From Vibrio penaeicida (GTDB taxonomy: Bacteria > Pseudomonadota > Gammaproteobacteria > Enterobacterales > Vibrionaceae): a stretch of DNA of 64,000 nt. The stretch spans positions 310,001-374,000 of the forward strand of contig NZ_AP025145.1 in the NCBI RefSeq assembly GCF_019977755.1, read 5' to 3'. Made by a program: the position numbers and the translations under genes. Positions 16,986 to 25,959 of this stretch are shown piece after piece (position 1 is the first letter of the stretch; each line of letters opens with the position of its first letter). The notes below the pieces were generated by a model, which saw only the letters and a program-made list of their open reading frames with translations, ran no database searches and was not told where the DNA came from.

Positions 16986-17333
16986 TTATTTACTGAGTTT
17001 TAAGCCTGTAATTCTGGGTTGTTGGTCTACACAACCGTCGACAAATACAGTTAGCTTTTTCTCGTTGGTTTGCGCATCCAGCATCATGGTAAAAAGTCTG
17101 TTGGCGGCATTGGGCATCTGATTTTCCAGCGTTGGAGAAATCAGATACACGTTTTCTTTAGACGTCCATTGGCATTTTTCAGGATCGTGAAAGAGAGAGG
17201 CATCAACAGAAAAACCAGACCGACCGGATTTCCATATAATGTCCTTAACCTCTTGCTGGCCATTGGTCCAACTACCCGCTGCACTAATCGTGGGTATGAA
17301 AGAGAGAAGGGAAACAACAACAAATTTATACAT
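16986..17333 (-). CDS. Small exported protein of unknown function
   Basis: This 115-aa protein has a clear signal peptide (residues 1-18, MYKFVVVSLLSFIPTISA, cut before AGSW). The mature part is about 97 residues, with two cysteines (C54 in EKCQW and C101 in DGCVD) that could form a disulfide in the periplasm. No family is recognised. It is monocistronic. Confidence 0.65.
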   Translation of the reverse strand: MYKFVVVSLLSFIPTISAAGSWTNGQQEVKDIIWKSGRSGFSVDASLFHDPEKCQWTSKENVYLISPTLENQMPNAANRLFTMMLDAQTNEKKLTVFVDGCVDQQPRITGLKLSK

Positions 17334-18023
17334 AATTTCTAATTACCTTTACTCAAGCGAAGTATTCAAAGCGGAAATGCTTGATGTTTAATCCCAAGCT
17401 TTTCCATAAAACGTTCGCATGTTGCCAGATTATTGATTAATTACATCTTTAAAGCTTATGGCTGTAGAAATGTAAAAGTCAGATTTTGAATAAAGGTCGC
17501 TTTTTGCTGAGGTGATTACAAAGGCTTAGGTATAGTCATCTATAAATTAGTGGGTTTTTCAAAAAATGAGCTTGAAAAGAAAGCGGAAATCGAAACTTTT
17601 TATATGTATATACCCAAGTGACCTCAAGGTACAGGATTCAGAGCCTCATATTCTGTTTCAATTCAAGCCTTTCTACTTCAAAATCAGGAACGCAGCGGAA
17701 TGACGAGTCATTTCCAAGTACTTAGACGATGAAGTGGGGCAGAATATGGGCTCCCAAGGGCGAGTTTAACTGGCTTTCATACTGTGTTATCGATTCTTGA
17801 TTTAGAACCACTAGATCTTCAAATCGATGCCTTGCCTGAAAGCCAGTTAACTCTCGCTGAACCTAGCACCTTGAGGTCACTTGGGTATAGAGTTCTATAT
17901 CTCATTTATCGATAAAAGGTATTGTTCGCTGAAAATTTTTCCGTACTCTTCTGTGAGAAACGGGGTTCGTAAAACATCCAGCGCTATGAACACCTAAACA
18001 TTTATGTAATGTGAGTATTTATT
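17334..18023. other. Intergenic region carrying a palindromic repeat
   Basis: The first 275 bp are AT-rich and hold nothing recognisable. The middle (17610-17888) is one complete copy of the ATACCCAAG repeat. The rest contains the upstream region of the 18024 gene. No coding frame with support was found. Confidence 0.5.
17610..17888 (-). repeat. ATACCCAAG palindromic repeat, full copy 1 (279 bp)
   Basis: Terminal inverted repeats ATACCCAAGTGACCTCAAGGT and, at the far end, its reverse complement ACCTTGAGGTCACTTGGGTAT enclose a non-coding core. Inside are blocks also seen in the other copies: AGGATTCAGAGCC, GGAATGACGAGTC, GGGCTCCCAAGGGCGAG and a pair AACTGGCTTTCA/TGAAAGCCAGTT that forms an inner hairpin. 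It lies in the opposite orientation to the copies at 28021 and 40014. No transposase is encoded, so it resembles a MITE or large REP-like element. Confidence 0.9.
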
Positions 18024-18623
18024 TTGAAAACCATATTTGATCGTCTTATTTATTTTCTCGTAACGATAATAGTGTTAGCAATAGTTTCTGCTGCAATATA
18101 TTTTTACATGGGTGAAAAAGAAGAACCAAAAAGGGATATTAGTAACTACGTGACTCTAATGGATGAGCTTAAAAATTCACTAAACCCTACGAAAAAATAC
18201 ATGGAGTTAAAAAAAGAGCACCGCTGTATAATGGAGTTTGGTTGGGGGTTAAATTTCGACAAATCTGCTAAAGCGTTAACGAGGAATCCACATTTGTTAT
18301 TGCAAGATCACTACATTGATCTCGCAGCGGCAGGTATAGAAGTATCACTTAACTACGTTAAAACCATTAAGGTAGACGGAACAAATGCTTGCTTTAGCGC
18401 GTTACATTCTAAAGATAGAGTCAGAGAGATGATCAATATTGATGAAATGTGCAGAAACGAAATAAAAAAAGGATCCTTTGGTGATTTCCCTAACGTTGAT
18501 TTTGATAGCTTCTCGGATGAACAAATCGTTGCAACACTTTCTATCTTAAATTCTAAATATTTAAGTGAACTCCCTTTTTCAAATACGAAGTTAGAAGAAT
18601 TTTTAGGTTCTTGCAGTGAGTAG
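18024..18623 (+). CDS. Membrane-anchored hypothetical protein
   Basis: This 199-aa protein is read from TTG at 18024, since no ATG lies before the membrane helix. One helix (residues 8-29, LIYFLVTIIVLAIVSAAIYFYM) anchors a mostly polar periplasmic domain. That domain has four to five cysteines (HRCIMEF, NACFSAL, EMCRNEI, GSCSE) that could form disulfides. The family is not recognised. The protein is AT-rich and lysine-rich compared with its neighbours. Confidence 0.6.
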   Translation: MKTIFDRLIYFLVTIIVLAIVSAAIYFYMGEKEEPKRDISNYVTLMDELKNSLNPTKKYMELKKEHRCIMEFGWGLNFDKSAKALTRNPHLLLQDHYIDLAAAGIEVSLNYVKTIKVDGTNACFSALHSKDRVREMINIDEMCRNEIKKGSFGDFPNVDFDSFSDEQIVATLSILNSKYLSELPFSNTKLEEFLGSCSE

Positions 18624-18715
18624 CTTATCTTTAGGGATTGGGTAGGATATTGAAATTTAATAATAATGCCAGTCAACTAATTGACTGGCATTCTACAATT
18701 CAGCAAGTTAAAGAT

Positions 18716-19711
18716 TTAGTAATCAGGGAAGATAATTGGTCTAAACTCCGGTTTTTCTTCTGACGATAAGCTAGTTGCTGTTACTCGTGTCTGAATATCT
18801 TTCACCGTTTCAACGATCCAATTGTAGGCTCCTTCGCGACCCAAACCTTCATAGAAGGTAGCTACGTTGTGTGGTGCTGAGTAAATGTTGGCAACGGAGC
18901 TTGCTACCCCATAAATTTTGCCATCAAATATAAGCGGACCTCCACTATCACCTCTCGTGCTGCCGTATTTAGTGACAAAACCGCTACTTTCATCTAAAGA
19001 ATAATTTGGATGAGAAGGAGGTAAAGACGGGTTTTCAACACTAATTGTATATTGTGTTTGGCTTATAGGTTCTCTTCTATTTTCGAACGCATATTCCAAA
19101 TAATTGCACCTAGCCTCGTCTCCTTTCACACTTGGTTGGTTGTAGTAAGTATTTGAATAATTAGGGGAGTTAGGGCATTGGGAGAAATACGCCTCGATGT
19201 AATAAGCTTTAGAGTTCTCTGTTGCCGCAACTCTCGCAGGAACAGGCATCTTTTTCAATTGACCTGAAGAATACCCGAGTGGGTAAACTTCGGCACCCAA
19301 TGGAATACTGCCTGAAGCAACTGGAAGAAACTCAACGTGGTCAGGTGTGCCTTCAAGCTCTAAAATCGCGATGTCGTAGTACTTTCTAGGATCATCAAAA
19401 GTGTATAAGTGGTTAATTGAATGAGCTTTAACTACTTTTCTGCTTTCACCATTTACAGTCCCATCTTTATTTTTGGAATATAGAAAATGAGCGTTCAAAT
19501 TGTCGAAAGCGCAATGTGCAGCGGTTAGAACGGTGTTTGGAGCGATGAGTGCTCCACTGCACGTCGTTCCTGCACCCAGCAAGTAAACCATGTAAGACTC
19601 GTCTTGAGGTACCACTTCGACCCCGTTATAAACAGCGTGAGCTTGAGAAGAATAAACCGCTGTAATAGTAGCGATTGGAACAAAGTAAGTCAGCATGCTA
19701 TTTTTTTTCAT
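18716..19711 (-). CDS. Secreted trypsin-like (S1) serine protease
   Basis: This 331-aa protein has a signal peptide (residues 1-26, ending SSQAHA). The chymotrypsin fold triad is intact: H66 in LTAAHC, D113 in YYDIAIL and S256 in RGDSGGP. The extra loop at 180-215 with cysteines (QCPNSP, ARCNY) is unusual. The C-terminus (EEKPEFRPIIFPDY) is free of sorting motifs. It is the first of five secreted serine proteases in this window and is unlinked to an inhibitor gene. Confidence 0.9.
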   Translation of the reverse strand: MKKNSMLTYFVPIATITAVYSSQAHAVYNGVEVVPQDESYMVYLLGAGTTCSGALIAPNTVLTAAHCAFDNLNAHFLYSKNKDGTVNGESRKVVKAHSINHLYTFDDPRKYYDIAILELEGTPDHVEFLPVASGSIPLGAEVYPLGYSSGQLKKMPVPARVAATENSKAYYIEAYFSQCPNSPNYSNTYYNQPSVKGDEARCNYLEYAFENRREPISQTQYTISVENPSLPPSHPNYSLDESSGFVTKYGSTRGDSGGPLIFDGKIYGVASSVANIYSAPHNVATFYEGLGREGAYNWIVETVKDIQTRVTATSLSSEEKPEFRPIIFPDY

Positions 19712-20175
19712 AGTTATTCCTTTGTGTTTTTTATTAAGGCGTGTAGGTACTAAGTAATATTTATTAGTAAATATTATTCTTAGTTTTATTTATTGATTTA
19801 GAAAATCTATGAAGATACTAGTTAAATAATTTTATTGTTTTTTAATTACTTTAAATTAGTTTTATTTGTGTAATTATATTTTTTATTATCTTCTTTATTT
19901 ACGATGACGATATATTGATTGGGTTGAACGTGAATTTCAACTGATTGCGATAGTACGAAGTTTGTTTGTTGTAATAAAAGGAGTGGAGATCACAGGTTGG
20001 AAGTTATAAACATTAATTGACATTCTTCTAGCAGAATAAATTTGGACTTAATATCACTAAAGATAGTGGAAGTGTATTTGAAAACAACAAAACGCCCGAT
20101 GCAGCACATCGGGCGTTTTAACGAATAATGCTTCAATCCATAAAAGAATGGTTTTTCAGCATTGAGCTATATCGA
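19712..20175. other. AT-rich intergenic region with a terminator
   Basis: Extremely AT-rich sequence (for example 19741-19910) lies upstream of the trypsin-like gene and presumably contains its promoter and possible H-NS binding stretches (inference). The right end holds the terminator of the subtilase gene. No coding frame is supported. Confidence 0.5.
20087..20119 (-). terminator. Intrinsic terminator of the subtilase gene
   Basis: AACGCCCGATG and CATCGGGCGTT form an 11-bp stem. On the minus strand it is followed by TTGTTGTTTTC, about 55 bp after the stop codon. Confidence 0.85.
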
Positions 20176-21876
20176 CTAATCCAACTCAGCGAAGACAGCT
20201 TCTGCACTCACTACACCACCTGAACTAGACAGGCTGCTAAATGGAACCAAAGTTTCTGGTGAAGAAGGTTTCTTAACCAGCAGCTCTGGGTACGTTGTTG
20301 AGTAATCCTTCAGCAACTCTTTTAGCTCTTTTGCTGATAAATCAGGGTAACGAGACCAAATGAGTGCCGCGACACCAGAAACAACTGGCGCAGCCATACT
20401 TGTGCCACTGTACGCCGCGTAAGTGTTGTCTGGCGTGGTCGATAACACTCGGTGACCCGGTGCAAAAACATCAACGGATTTCTGCCCAAAGCTACTGAAG
20501 TAAGTAACCAAGGTTTCATCTGCCAATTTCGACGAAGCACCTACATCCATCCACGTAGGGATAGGGTAAGAAGCGTAGTATTTAGCGAATCGGTTTGGAT
20601 AGCTTGGCTTGATGTCGTTGTCGTTACGGCTGTTACCCGCAGAGTGAACAATCAATACGCCTTTGCTGGCAGCGTAGAGGAAGGCGTTATCAACAATGTA
20701 TTTGCGAGGTGAGTAGCTTTTACCAAAGCTCATGTTGATGATTTTCGCGCCGTTATCGACAGCATAACGAACCGCATTGGCGATGTCTTTATCGCGCTCA
20801 TCACCATTTGGAACCATGCGTACTGCCATGATCTGTGCGTAATCTGCTACGCCATCTACACCCACATTATTTCCCCGTTCTGCGGCAATAATACCGGCGA
20901 CGTGTGTACCGTGTCTGCCGACAGGTCCTTTCACGTCGTTGTTACCATAGCCTCTTTCCCAAGGGTTTCTTGGGTCGTCCATCACAATGTCTCTACGAGG
21001 ATCAAAGTCTAGGTTGTAGTGGTAGTTAATGGATTCTTGATAGCGGCTTAAACGCGAATCGAGGTAGTCAAACGAGCGCCACTTTTCAAACACAGTAAGC
21101 AGACCTTGCGCGGCAACAACCACTGCTGGGTCGGAATGCGTCAGCAGTACTTGAAGCCCTTCTTTCGTGAAATCGGTGTGTTCGACAACAGCCAAAATAT
21201 CGGCTTTGTACTGATTCGCTTGAACAATGGCTTGGTTAACTTCATCTAATGCGTTTTGGTAGTAGGTTACCGATTCTAAGTAATTGGCTTCCACACCTTC
21301 GTAGTAGGCGCGCTTTTTCGGCGGGATCCAGTACCCTGCTTCTTTAAGGCGGAGGTACTTTTTGTATTCACGGGTCACTTCTAGGGTGTCGTGATCCATG
21401 TTGATGCCAAGTGAGTTCCCCAAGAAGTTCCAGCCATGAACATCATCGATGTATCCATTACCATCGTCGTCGATGCCATTGTCTGGGATTTCATCTTCGT
21501 TAGTCCACAGCTTATTTTTCAAGTCTTCGTGTTCAACATCCACACCTGAATCCAGTACCGCCACAATGATAGGTTGAGGCTGAAGCGGTGGCATAAGGTG
21601 GTCGTAAACGAAATCGACACCAGAGCCTTGAATCACAGAAGAGTTTGGCGAAGCATTGAACCAATCGCCGCGGTGGGCGGCTGGGTCGCTGAACATATTG
21701 CGTGAAAGCTCATTGCGCTGAACGGGGTGAGAAGAGTGATCTTCAACGATGGTGCCTTTCACATTTTTTATGAAAGGGGAGTTGATAGGGTCTTCACCAA
21801 CGTTAGCTAAGGCAGAGAAGCTGCTGCACGCGGTAACGGCTATCGCGAGCGCTGAAAGTTTATATCCTTTATTCAT
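20176..21876 (-). CDS. Secreted S8 subtilase with a large insert in the catalytic domain
   Basis: This 566-aa protein has a signal peptide (1-24, ending SALA). The triad is D109 (AVLDSGVD), H322 (RHGTHVAG) and S493 (GTSMAAPVVSG). The spacing between Asp and His, about 213 residues, is much longer than the 35-70 usual in subtilases. The extra stretch (about 160-300) is helical and charged (YKKYLRLKEAGYWIPPKKRAYYEG...) and follows a Ca-binding-like DNGIDDDGNGYIDD segment. Similar inserted subtilases exist in Vibrio and Shewanella. The N-terminal prodomain is short or replaced by this insert. Confidence 0.9.
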   Translation of the reverse strand: MNKGYKLSALAIAVTACSSFSALANVGEDPINSPFIKNVKGTIVEDHSSHPVQRNELSRNMFSDPAAHRGDWFNASPNSSVIQGSGVDFVYDHLMPPLQPQPIIVAVLDSGVDVEHEDLKNKLWTNEDEIPDNGIDDDGNGYIDDVHGWNFLGNSLGINMDHDTLEVTREYKKYLRLKEAGYWIPPKKRAYYEGVEANYLESVTYYQNALDEVNQAIVQANQYKADILAVVEHTDFTKEGLQVLLTHSDPAVVVAAQGLLTVFEKWRSFDYLDSRLSRYQESINYHYNLDFDPRRDIVMDDPRNPWERGYGNNDVKGPVGRHGTHVAGIIAAERGNNVGVDGVADYAQIMAVRMVPNGDERDKDIANAVRYAVDNGAKIINMSFGKSYSPRKYIVDNAFLYAASKGVLIVHSAGNSRNDNDIKPSYPNRFAKYYASYPIPTWMDVGASSKLADETLVTYFSSFGQKSVDVFAPGHRVLSTTPDNTYAAYSGTSMAAPVVSGVAALIWSRYPDLSAKELKELLKDYSTTYPELLVKKPSSPETLVPFSSLSSSGGVVSAEAVFAELD

Positions 21877-22012
21877 TGTGTTTGCATCCTTTTATCATTA
21901 TGTGCTTAAAAAGCGACCTGAAGATAAAATGGATAGAGTTGAATATCATTCGCCATGTTTATGAAATGCGCAACTGATTCCATAATGCAATGTATTTCAT
22001 ATGAAAAGTACC

Positions 22013-22113
22013 ATACTCAAGAGACCTCAAGATGCAGGATTCAGAGCTTTATATACTGTTTCAGTTCAAGAAAAAGAATGCAGTGGGATGACGAGTCCTT
22101 TCCAAGTTCTTTG
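22013..22113 (-). repeat. Degenerate half copy of the ATACCCAAG repeat
   Basis: Starting ATACTCAAGAGACCTCAAG (two changes from the family tip), it continues with AGGATTCAGAGC, CTGTTTCAGTTCAAG, GGGATGACGAGTC and CCAAGTTCTTTGA, in the same order as the copy at 17610. It then stops, and the right half and its terminal repeat are missing. Confidence 0.8.
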
Positions 22114-22127
22114 ATATACATCCCTTA

Positions 22128-22151
22128 AATGGGAGGCATAAGCCTCCCATT
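22128..22151. terminator. Hairpin terminator near the HbpS-like gene
   Basis: AATGGGAGGC-ATAA-GCCTCCCATT is a 10-bp perfect stem about 50 bp after the stop of the GlcG/HbpS gene. The T-run on its minus-strand side is weak (TTTAAG). Confidence 0.65.
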
Positions 22152-22201
22152 ATTGTTCTTTAAAATCAGTTTGTTAGAGCAATTTCTTTAGGCTCGGGGT
22201 A

Positions 22202-22699
22202 TTAGAGCACTTTTTTAATCGCTGCTTCTGCACAAGCAACATCAAGGTGACCACCCGGAGCACCACCCACGCCGATTGCGCCGATGATTTGGTTATTCAC
22301 TTTGAGTGGAATACCGCCCGCCAATAGCAATAGGTTGTCGTCCATGTCTTTCAATGGTTGCAGAATCGGTTTTTCTGAAATGGTCTTCATTAGGTTTGCT
22401 GTTGGTTGCTTCATGCTCACAGCGGTGAACGCTTTCTTACGTGAGCTTTCTAGTGTGTGAGTGCCTGCGTTGTCAGCGCGAAGCTGCGCCACGACTCGTC
22501 CGGCGGTATCCACAACCGTGGTGCTCACACGGTAACCTTGTGAATGGCATTGGTGTACCGATTCCATCGCTAATTTAAACGCGGTTTGTGAAGCAATGTT
22601 AGCGACGTTCACGGTCTTATTTTCTGCGGCGAAAGCATTGGTGCTCATCAATCCAGTTAACGTAAGTGCAGCAGCTAGAGCAGTGTGTTTGATGTTCAT
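22202..22699 (-). CDS. Exported GlcG/HbpS-family heme-binding-like protein
   Basis: This 165-aa protein has a signal peptide (residues 1-24, ending TNAFA). The mature part is a complete GlcG/HbpS domain: GYRVSTTVVDTAGRVVAQLRADNAG, SSRKKAFTAVSM, and near the end LLLLAGGIPLKVNNQIIGAIGVGGAPGGHLDVACAEAAI. In Streptomyces the secreted HbpS binds heme and signals to the neighbouring SenS-SenR two-component system. Here the gene is divergent from a two-component pair (22860-24942), so a similar sensory partnership is likely. Its single mature cysteines could form a disulfide. Confidence 0.88.
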   Translation of the reverse strand: MNIKHTALAAALTLTGLMSTNAFAAENKTVNVANIASQTAFKLAMESVHQCHSQGYRVSTTVVDTAGRVVAQLRADNAGTHTLESSRKKAFTAVSMKQPTANLMKTISEKPILQPLKDMDDNLLLLAGGIPLKVNNQIIGAIGVGGAPGGHLDVACAEAAIKKVL

Positions 22700-22859
22700 T
22701 TTTTCTTCCTCATTATTGACGGTTTTTGTTTGACGAACCCATCCTATAAGAAGCGGAATTACGGAATGCTTTCACCAAGATTACAAACTTGTAATGTTCA
22801 AATTATCCGCAAAAAAGCTGTTAGAATTTTCCCCGAAGGTTATTAAAAAGGAAGCCAGA

Positions 22860-23540
22860 GTGAGAGTGTTACTCATTGAAGACGACAGCTTTATCGCTGA
22901 TTTTGTTATTCAAGGTTTAGAGCAAGAAGGGTACAGCGTTACTCACACTGCTAATGGGCTAGATGGTGCGCATCTTGCCAAAAGTGAACCGTTCGATATT
23001 CTGATTCTCGACATTATGCTCCCCGGGAAGGATGGCTTTCAGATTTTATCTGAGCTTCGTGGTGAAGGGCACGCGATGCCTGTGATCATATTAAGCGCCA
23101 AACATTCGGTAGAAGAGAGAGTGCAAGGGCTAAAGGCTGGGGCAGATGATTACTTAATTAAGCCGTTTGCATTCAGCGAATTGTTGGTGCGTTGCCAAAC
23201 CTTATTGCGTCGAATGTCGGTCTCGTCTACCCAAAACAACACTCTAAAATACCGCGATGTGGAGCTCGATCCTCTTAAGCGGGATTTAAAGCGCAGTGGC
23301 AAAGCGATTGCCTTAAACCAGCGAGAATTTGCGCTGGCGTATTTGCTGTTGCAGAACCCAGAAATGGTGCTGTCGAAAACCAATATTTTGGAATCGGTTT
23401 GGGGGTATCAATTCGATCCTCAAACCAACGTAGTGGATGTATTGGTTTGCCGCTTGCGAGCCAAATTGGATAAAGGCTTTGACCAGTCGCTTATTCATAC
23501 TATTCGAGGGGTAGGGTATGTCCTCAAAGCAGAACATTGA
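22860..23540 (+). CDS. OmpR/PhoB-family response regulator
   Basis: This 226-aa regulator starts with GTG at 22860, supported by AAGGAAG just upstream. A longer frame from 22794 adds an unrelated tail. The receiver domain (residues 1-115) has the phospho-acceptor D51 in LILDIMLPGKDGF, the acidic pair in EDDSF and the Lys in YLIKPF. The DNA-binding winged helix occupies 130-226 (REFALAYLLLQNPEMVLSKTNILESVWG, VDVLVCRLRAKL, HTIRGVGYVL). Its end overlaps the sensor kinase gene by 23 bp, so the pair is translationally coupled. The divergent HbpS-like gene is a candidate target. Confidence 0.93.
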   Translation: MRVLLIEDDSFIADFVIQGLEQEGYSVTHTANGLDGAHLAKSEPFDILILDIMLPGKDGFQILSELRGEGHAMPVIILSAKHSVEERVQGLKAGADDYLIKPFAFSELLVRCQTLLRRMSVSSTQNNTLKYRDVELDPLKRDLKRSGKAIALNQREFALAYLLLQNPEMVLSKTNILESVWGYQFDPQTNVVDVLVCRLRAKLDKGFDQSLIHTIRGVGYVLKAEH

Positions 23541-24942
23541 GTTGGCGCTGCAACAAGCCAAAAAGCAGCTGTTTACCCAGTTTATGACTCTGCTATTTGG
23601 AGGCTTGGTGGTGATCTTAATGTTGATCGGCATTGTGTTTTTCTTCGACTCGTATCAAGAGGAGAAGAAATATCTGCACAGCTTATCGACGGAGTACCAA
23701 CGCATTCTTACCTACGAATCGGACGAAAAATTGGTGCATGTCATCGAATCTAATCAACAGCGATTGTATGAAAACCATATTGCTGTGTATTTGTCGGACG
23801 AGAAAGGTGCGCTGAATTATCTAGCGGGTGATGAATTTCCTATGTACGGGCTGGAAAAGTCGGTGATGGATTGGGATTCTCAGAATTTTGCTTACTTTCT
23901 CACGCAGCCTCATCTCGCGATTCAACTGACGGGCAAAAAACAGGTCTTTCGCTTAATAGTGGATTTGAATTCTCGTTATGCTTCGGCGTTAAAAAACTGG
24001 CTGATCACGTGTTTTTCTGTGGTGCTATTGGCATTGATCACTGCTCTATTGGTGCATCGGCTGTTAACCAAAACATTGCGCCCGTTATCCCATCTAGCAG
24101 AGGATATTCAACGCTTAGATGAAGGCAATTTAAGTGACATCGCTACAACCCACGTAGGGAACGTGAATGGGGGGTTTGCTTTGCTTTACAGCAGTGTTCA
24201 TAACATGTTGAGCAAGCTGACAACCTGCATTACGACACTCGATAGAACGCTGGACGCCATTGCACACGATTTACGAACACCACTGACTCGCATTCACTTA
24301 ACCGCAGAAAAGGCGCTGTCTCTCCCTAACCTTTCCCCAACACCAGAGCACCTTATACAGTCGAATACTACGCTTACCCAAGCCCTTAGCGATTGCGCAG
24401 AGAACTCAACCCAAGCTAATAACTTGCTCACGGCACTAATGAAGCTTAATGACGAGTTAACGGGGAAAAAGCCAACCCTGTTGGAAAACATCGACCCCAA
24501 TACCATCGTGAAAACGGTCGCAAGTTGGTATGAAGACATCGCAGAGGTAAACGGTATTACGTTGAATCTGGAATTGGCGGATAGCCATTTAGCGAAAGCC
24601 GATGCCAATAAGCTAACGCAAATTATTGTTAACGTGTTGGATAATGCTTTGAAGTACACGCCAGAAGGCGGAACCGTGACCCTTTCTACGGCGATTAATA
24701 CGGCACACCAATACCAAATTTCTATCGCAGACACGGGTATTGGCATTGAGCCGGAATTCCATGAGTTGATCTTTAAACGTTTATTCCGAGTCGACGAAAG
24801 CAGAAACTTAACGCACGGCTACGGGTTGGGGCTGTCGTTAACCAAAGCCATGGTTGATAGCCTAAATGGATTGATTTCAGTGGAGTCGGAGCTGGGAAAA
24901 GGGAGCTGCTTTAACATTGTGTTAGAAGTGGTGGAAGCGTAA
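23518..24942 (+). CDS. Membrane sensor histidine kinase
   Basis: This 474-aa kinase has two membrane helices (residues 20-43 and 159-180) enclosing a periplasmic sensor of about 115 residues with no known fold visible. A HAMP domain follows (RLLTKTLRPLSHLAEDIQRLDEGNLSDI). The phosphorylated histidine is H250 in AIAHDLRTPLTRI. The ATPase domain has the N box (LDNALKYTPEGG), the G1 box (ADTGIGIEPE) and the G2 box (GYGLGLSL). The periplasmic location of the sensor and of the neighbouring HbpS-like protein fits an HbpS-SenS-type interaction (inference). Confidence 0.93.
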   Translation: MSSKQNIELALQQAKKQLFTQFMTLLFGGLVVILMLIGIVFFFDSYQEEKKYLHSLSTEYQRILTYESDEKLVHVIESNQQRLYENHIAVYLSDEKGALNYLAGDEFPMYGLEKSVMDWDSQNFAYFLTQPHLAIQLTGKKQVFRLIVDLNSRYASALKNWLITCFSVVLLALITALLVHRLLTKTLRPLSHLAEDIQRLDEGNLSDIATTHVGNVNGGFALLYSSVHNMLSKLTTCITTLDRTLDAIAHDLRTPLTRIHLTAEKALSLPNLSPTPEHLIQSNTTLTQALSDCAENSTQANNLLTALMKLNDELTGKKPTLLENIDPNTIVKTVASWYEDIAEVNGITLNLELADSHLAKADANKLTQIIVNVLDNALKYTPEGGTVTLSTAINTAHQYQISIADTGIGIEPEFHELIFKRLFRVDESRNLTHGYGLGLSLTKAMVDSLNGLISVESELGKGSCFNIVLEVVEA

Positions 24943-24960
24943 TTGATTTATCAGCAAGTC

Positions 24961-24998
24961 CATCAGCCGCTAGCACTAAGTTTTGCTAACGGCTGATG
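24961..24998. terminator. Bidirectional hairpin between kinase and BASS transporter
   Basis: CATCAGCCG and CGGCTGATG form the outer stem, with TAGCA and TGCTA extending it inward. It lies between two convergent genes. Confidence 0.75.
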
Positions 24999-25008
24999 TT
25001 TCTAAGAA

Positions 25009-25959
25009 CTAGGACGATGCCTGCTCTTTCAAGTTTTCTTCACCATCAGGTTGCGCACTATCTTTCGACCAGAAATACGCCAGCACGGAACCAGAAAGGT
25101 TGTGCCAAATCGAGAAAATTCCAGCGGGTAGCGCTGAAAGGGGCGTGAAAAACTTAAGGGCAAGCGCGGTGGCGAGCCCAGAATTTTGTAAACCCACTTC
25201 GATGGCAACAGTTTTACAGGTAGTTCTGTCAAACCCTAATAAGCGGCATGCGCTGTATCCTGCGGCTAATCCTACCCCGTTGTGAATCACCACGGCAATC
25301 AATACCCAAGCACCGACATCGGCAATTTGATCTCGATTTAGTGCTACGATAATCGCAATCGCTAACACAATGGCAGCCATAGAAATCAGAGGTAAAACTG
25401 GGCTAATTCGTTCGATAGGCTTGTGAAATAAATGATTGATCAACACACCAATACTGACAGGCACCAGCACAATTTTAATGAGGCTGAATACCATTTGAGT
25501 GACAGGTACATCGACTTTAATACCCAAAAATAGGTCAACAAGAAACGGTGTCATTAACACGCCTAACAGGGTAGACACTGCCGTCATGGTGATAGACAAC
25601 GCGACATTTCCCTTTGCGAGATAGCAAATCACGTTCGATGCTGTTCCTCCCGCCACACTGCCAACCAAGACCATGCCGATGGTGAGAGAATCGTTCATAT
25701 TGAACGCTAAGGCGATGATGAATGCGGTAAGAGGCATTACCGAGAACTGGAGAAAGACACCCACCCCGACAGCTTTTACGTTAGAAGAAAGACGACGAAA
25801 ATCTTCTAATTTAAGCGTTAGCCCCATAGAAAGCATGATGATGGTGAGTAGAGGAACTATCTGGCTTTTTAGAGGAACGAAAATATGAGGTACAGAAAAA
25901 GCCGCCACTGAGCCCAAGATAGCCCATAAGGGAAACCAATTAATGATTGTTTTAAGCAT
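25009..25959 (-). CDS. BASS-family (bile acid:Na+ symporter-like) transporter
   Basis: This 316-aa protein has nine to ten membrane helices. It has the SBF-family markers IVPLLTIIMLSMGLTLKLEDFRR at the second helix, GSVAGGTASNVICYLAKGNVALSI (crossover region with the substrate and sodium sites) and TVAIEVGLQNSGLATALALKFF. Such proteins import bile acids, pantoate or other organic anions with sodium; the substrate here is not predictable. The C-terminus is polar (QPDGEENLKEQASS). It stands alone. Confidence 0.92.
   Translation of the reverse strand: MLKTIINWFPLWAILGSVAAFSVPHIFVPLKSQIVPLLTIIMLSMGLTLKLEDFRRLSSNVKAVGVGVFLQFSVMPLTAFIIALAFNMNDSLTIGMVLVGSVAGGTASNVICYLAKGNVALSITMTAVSTLLGVLMTPFLVDLFLGIKVDVPVTQMVFSLIKIVLVPVSIGVLINHLFHKPIERISPVLPLISMAAIVLAIAIIVALNRDQIADVGAWVLIAVVIHNGVGLAAGYSACRLLGFDRTTCKTVAIEVGLQNSGLATALALKFFTPLSALPAGIFSIWHNLSGSVLAYFWSKDSAQPDGEENLKEQASS

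Larger units (their letters stand above)
21877..22201. other. Intergenic region with degenerate repeat and terminator
   Basis: It contains the subtilase promoter region, a decayed half copy of the ATACCCAAG repeat (22013-22113) and a terminator-like hairpin (22128-22151). No gene is supported. Confidence 0.5.
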
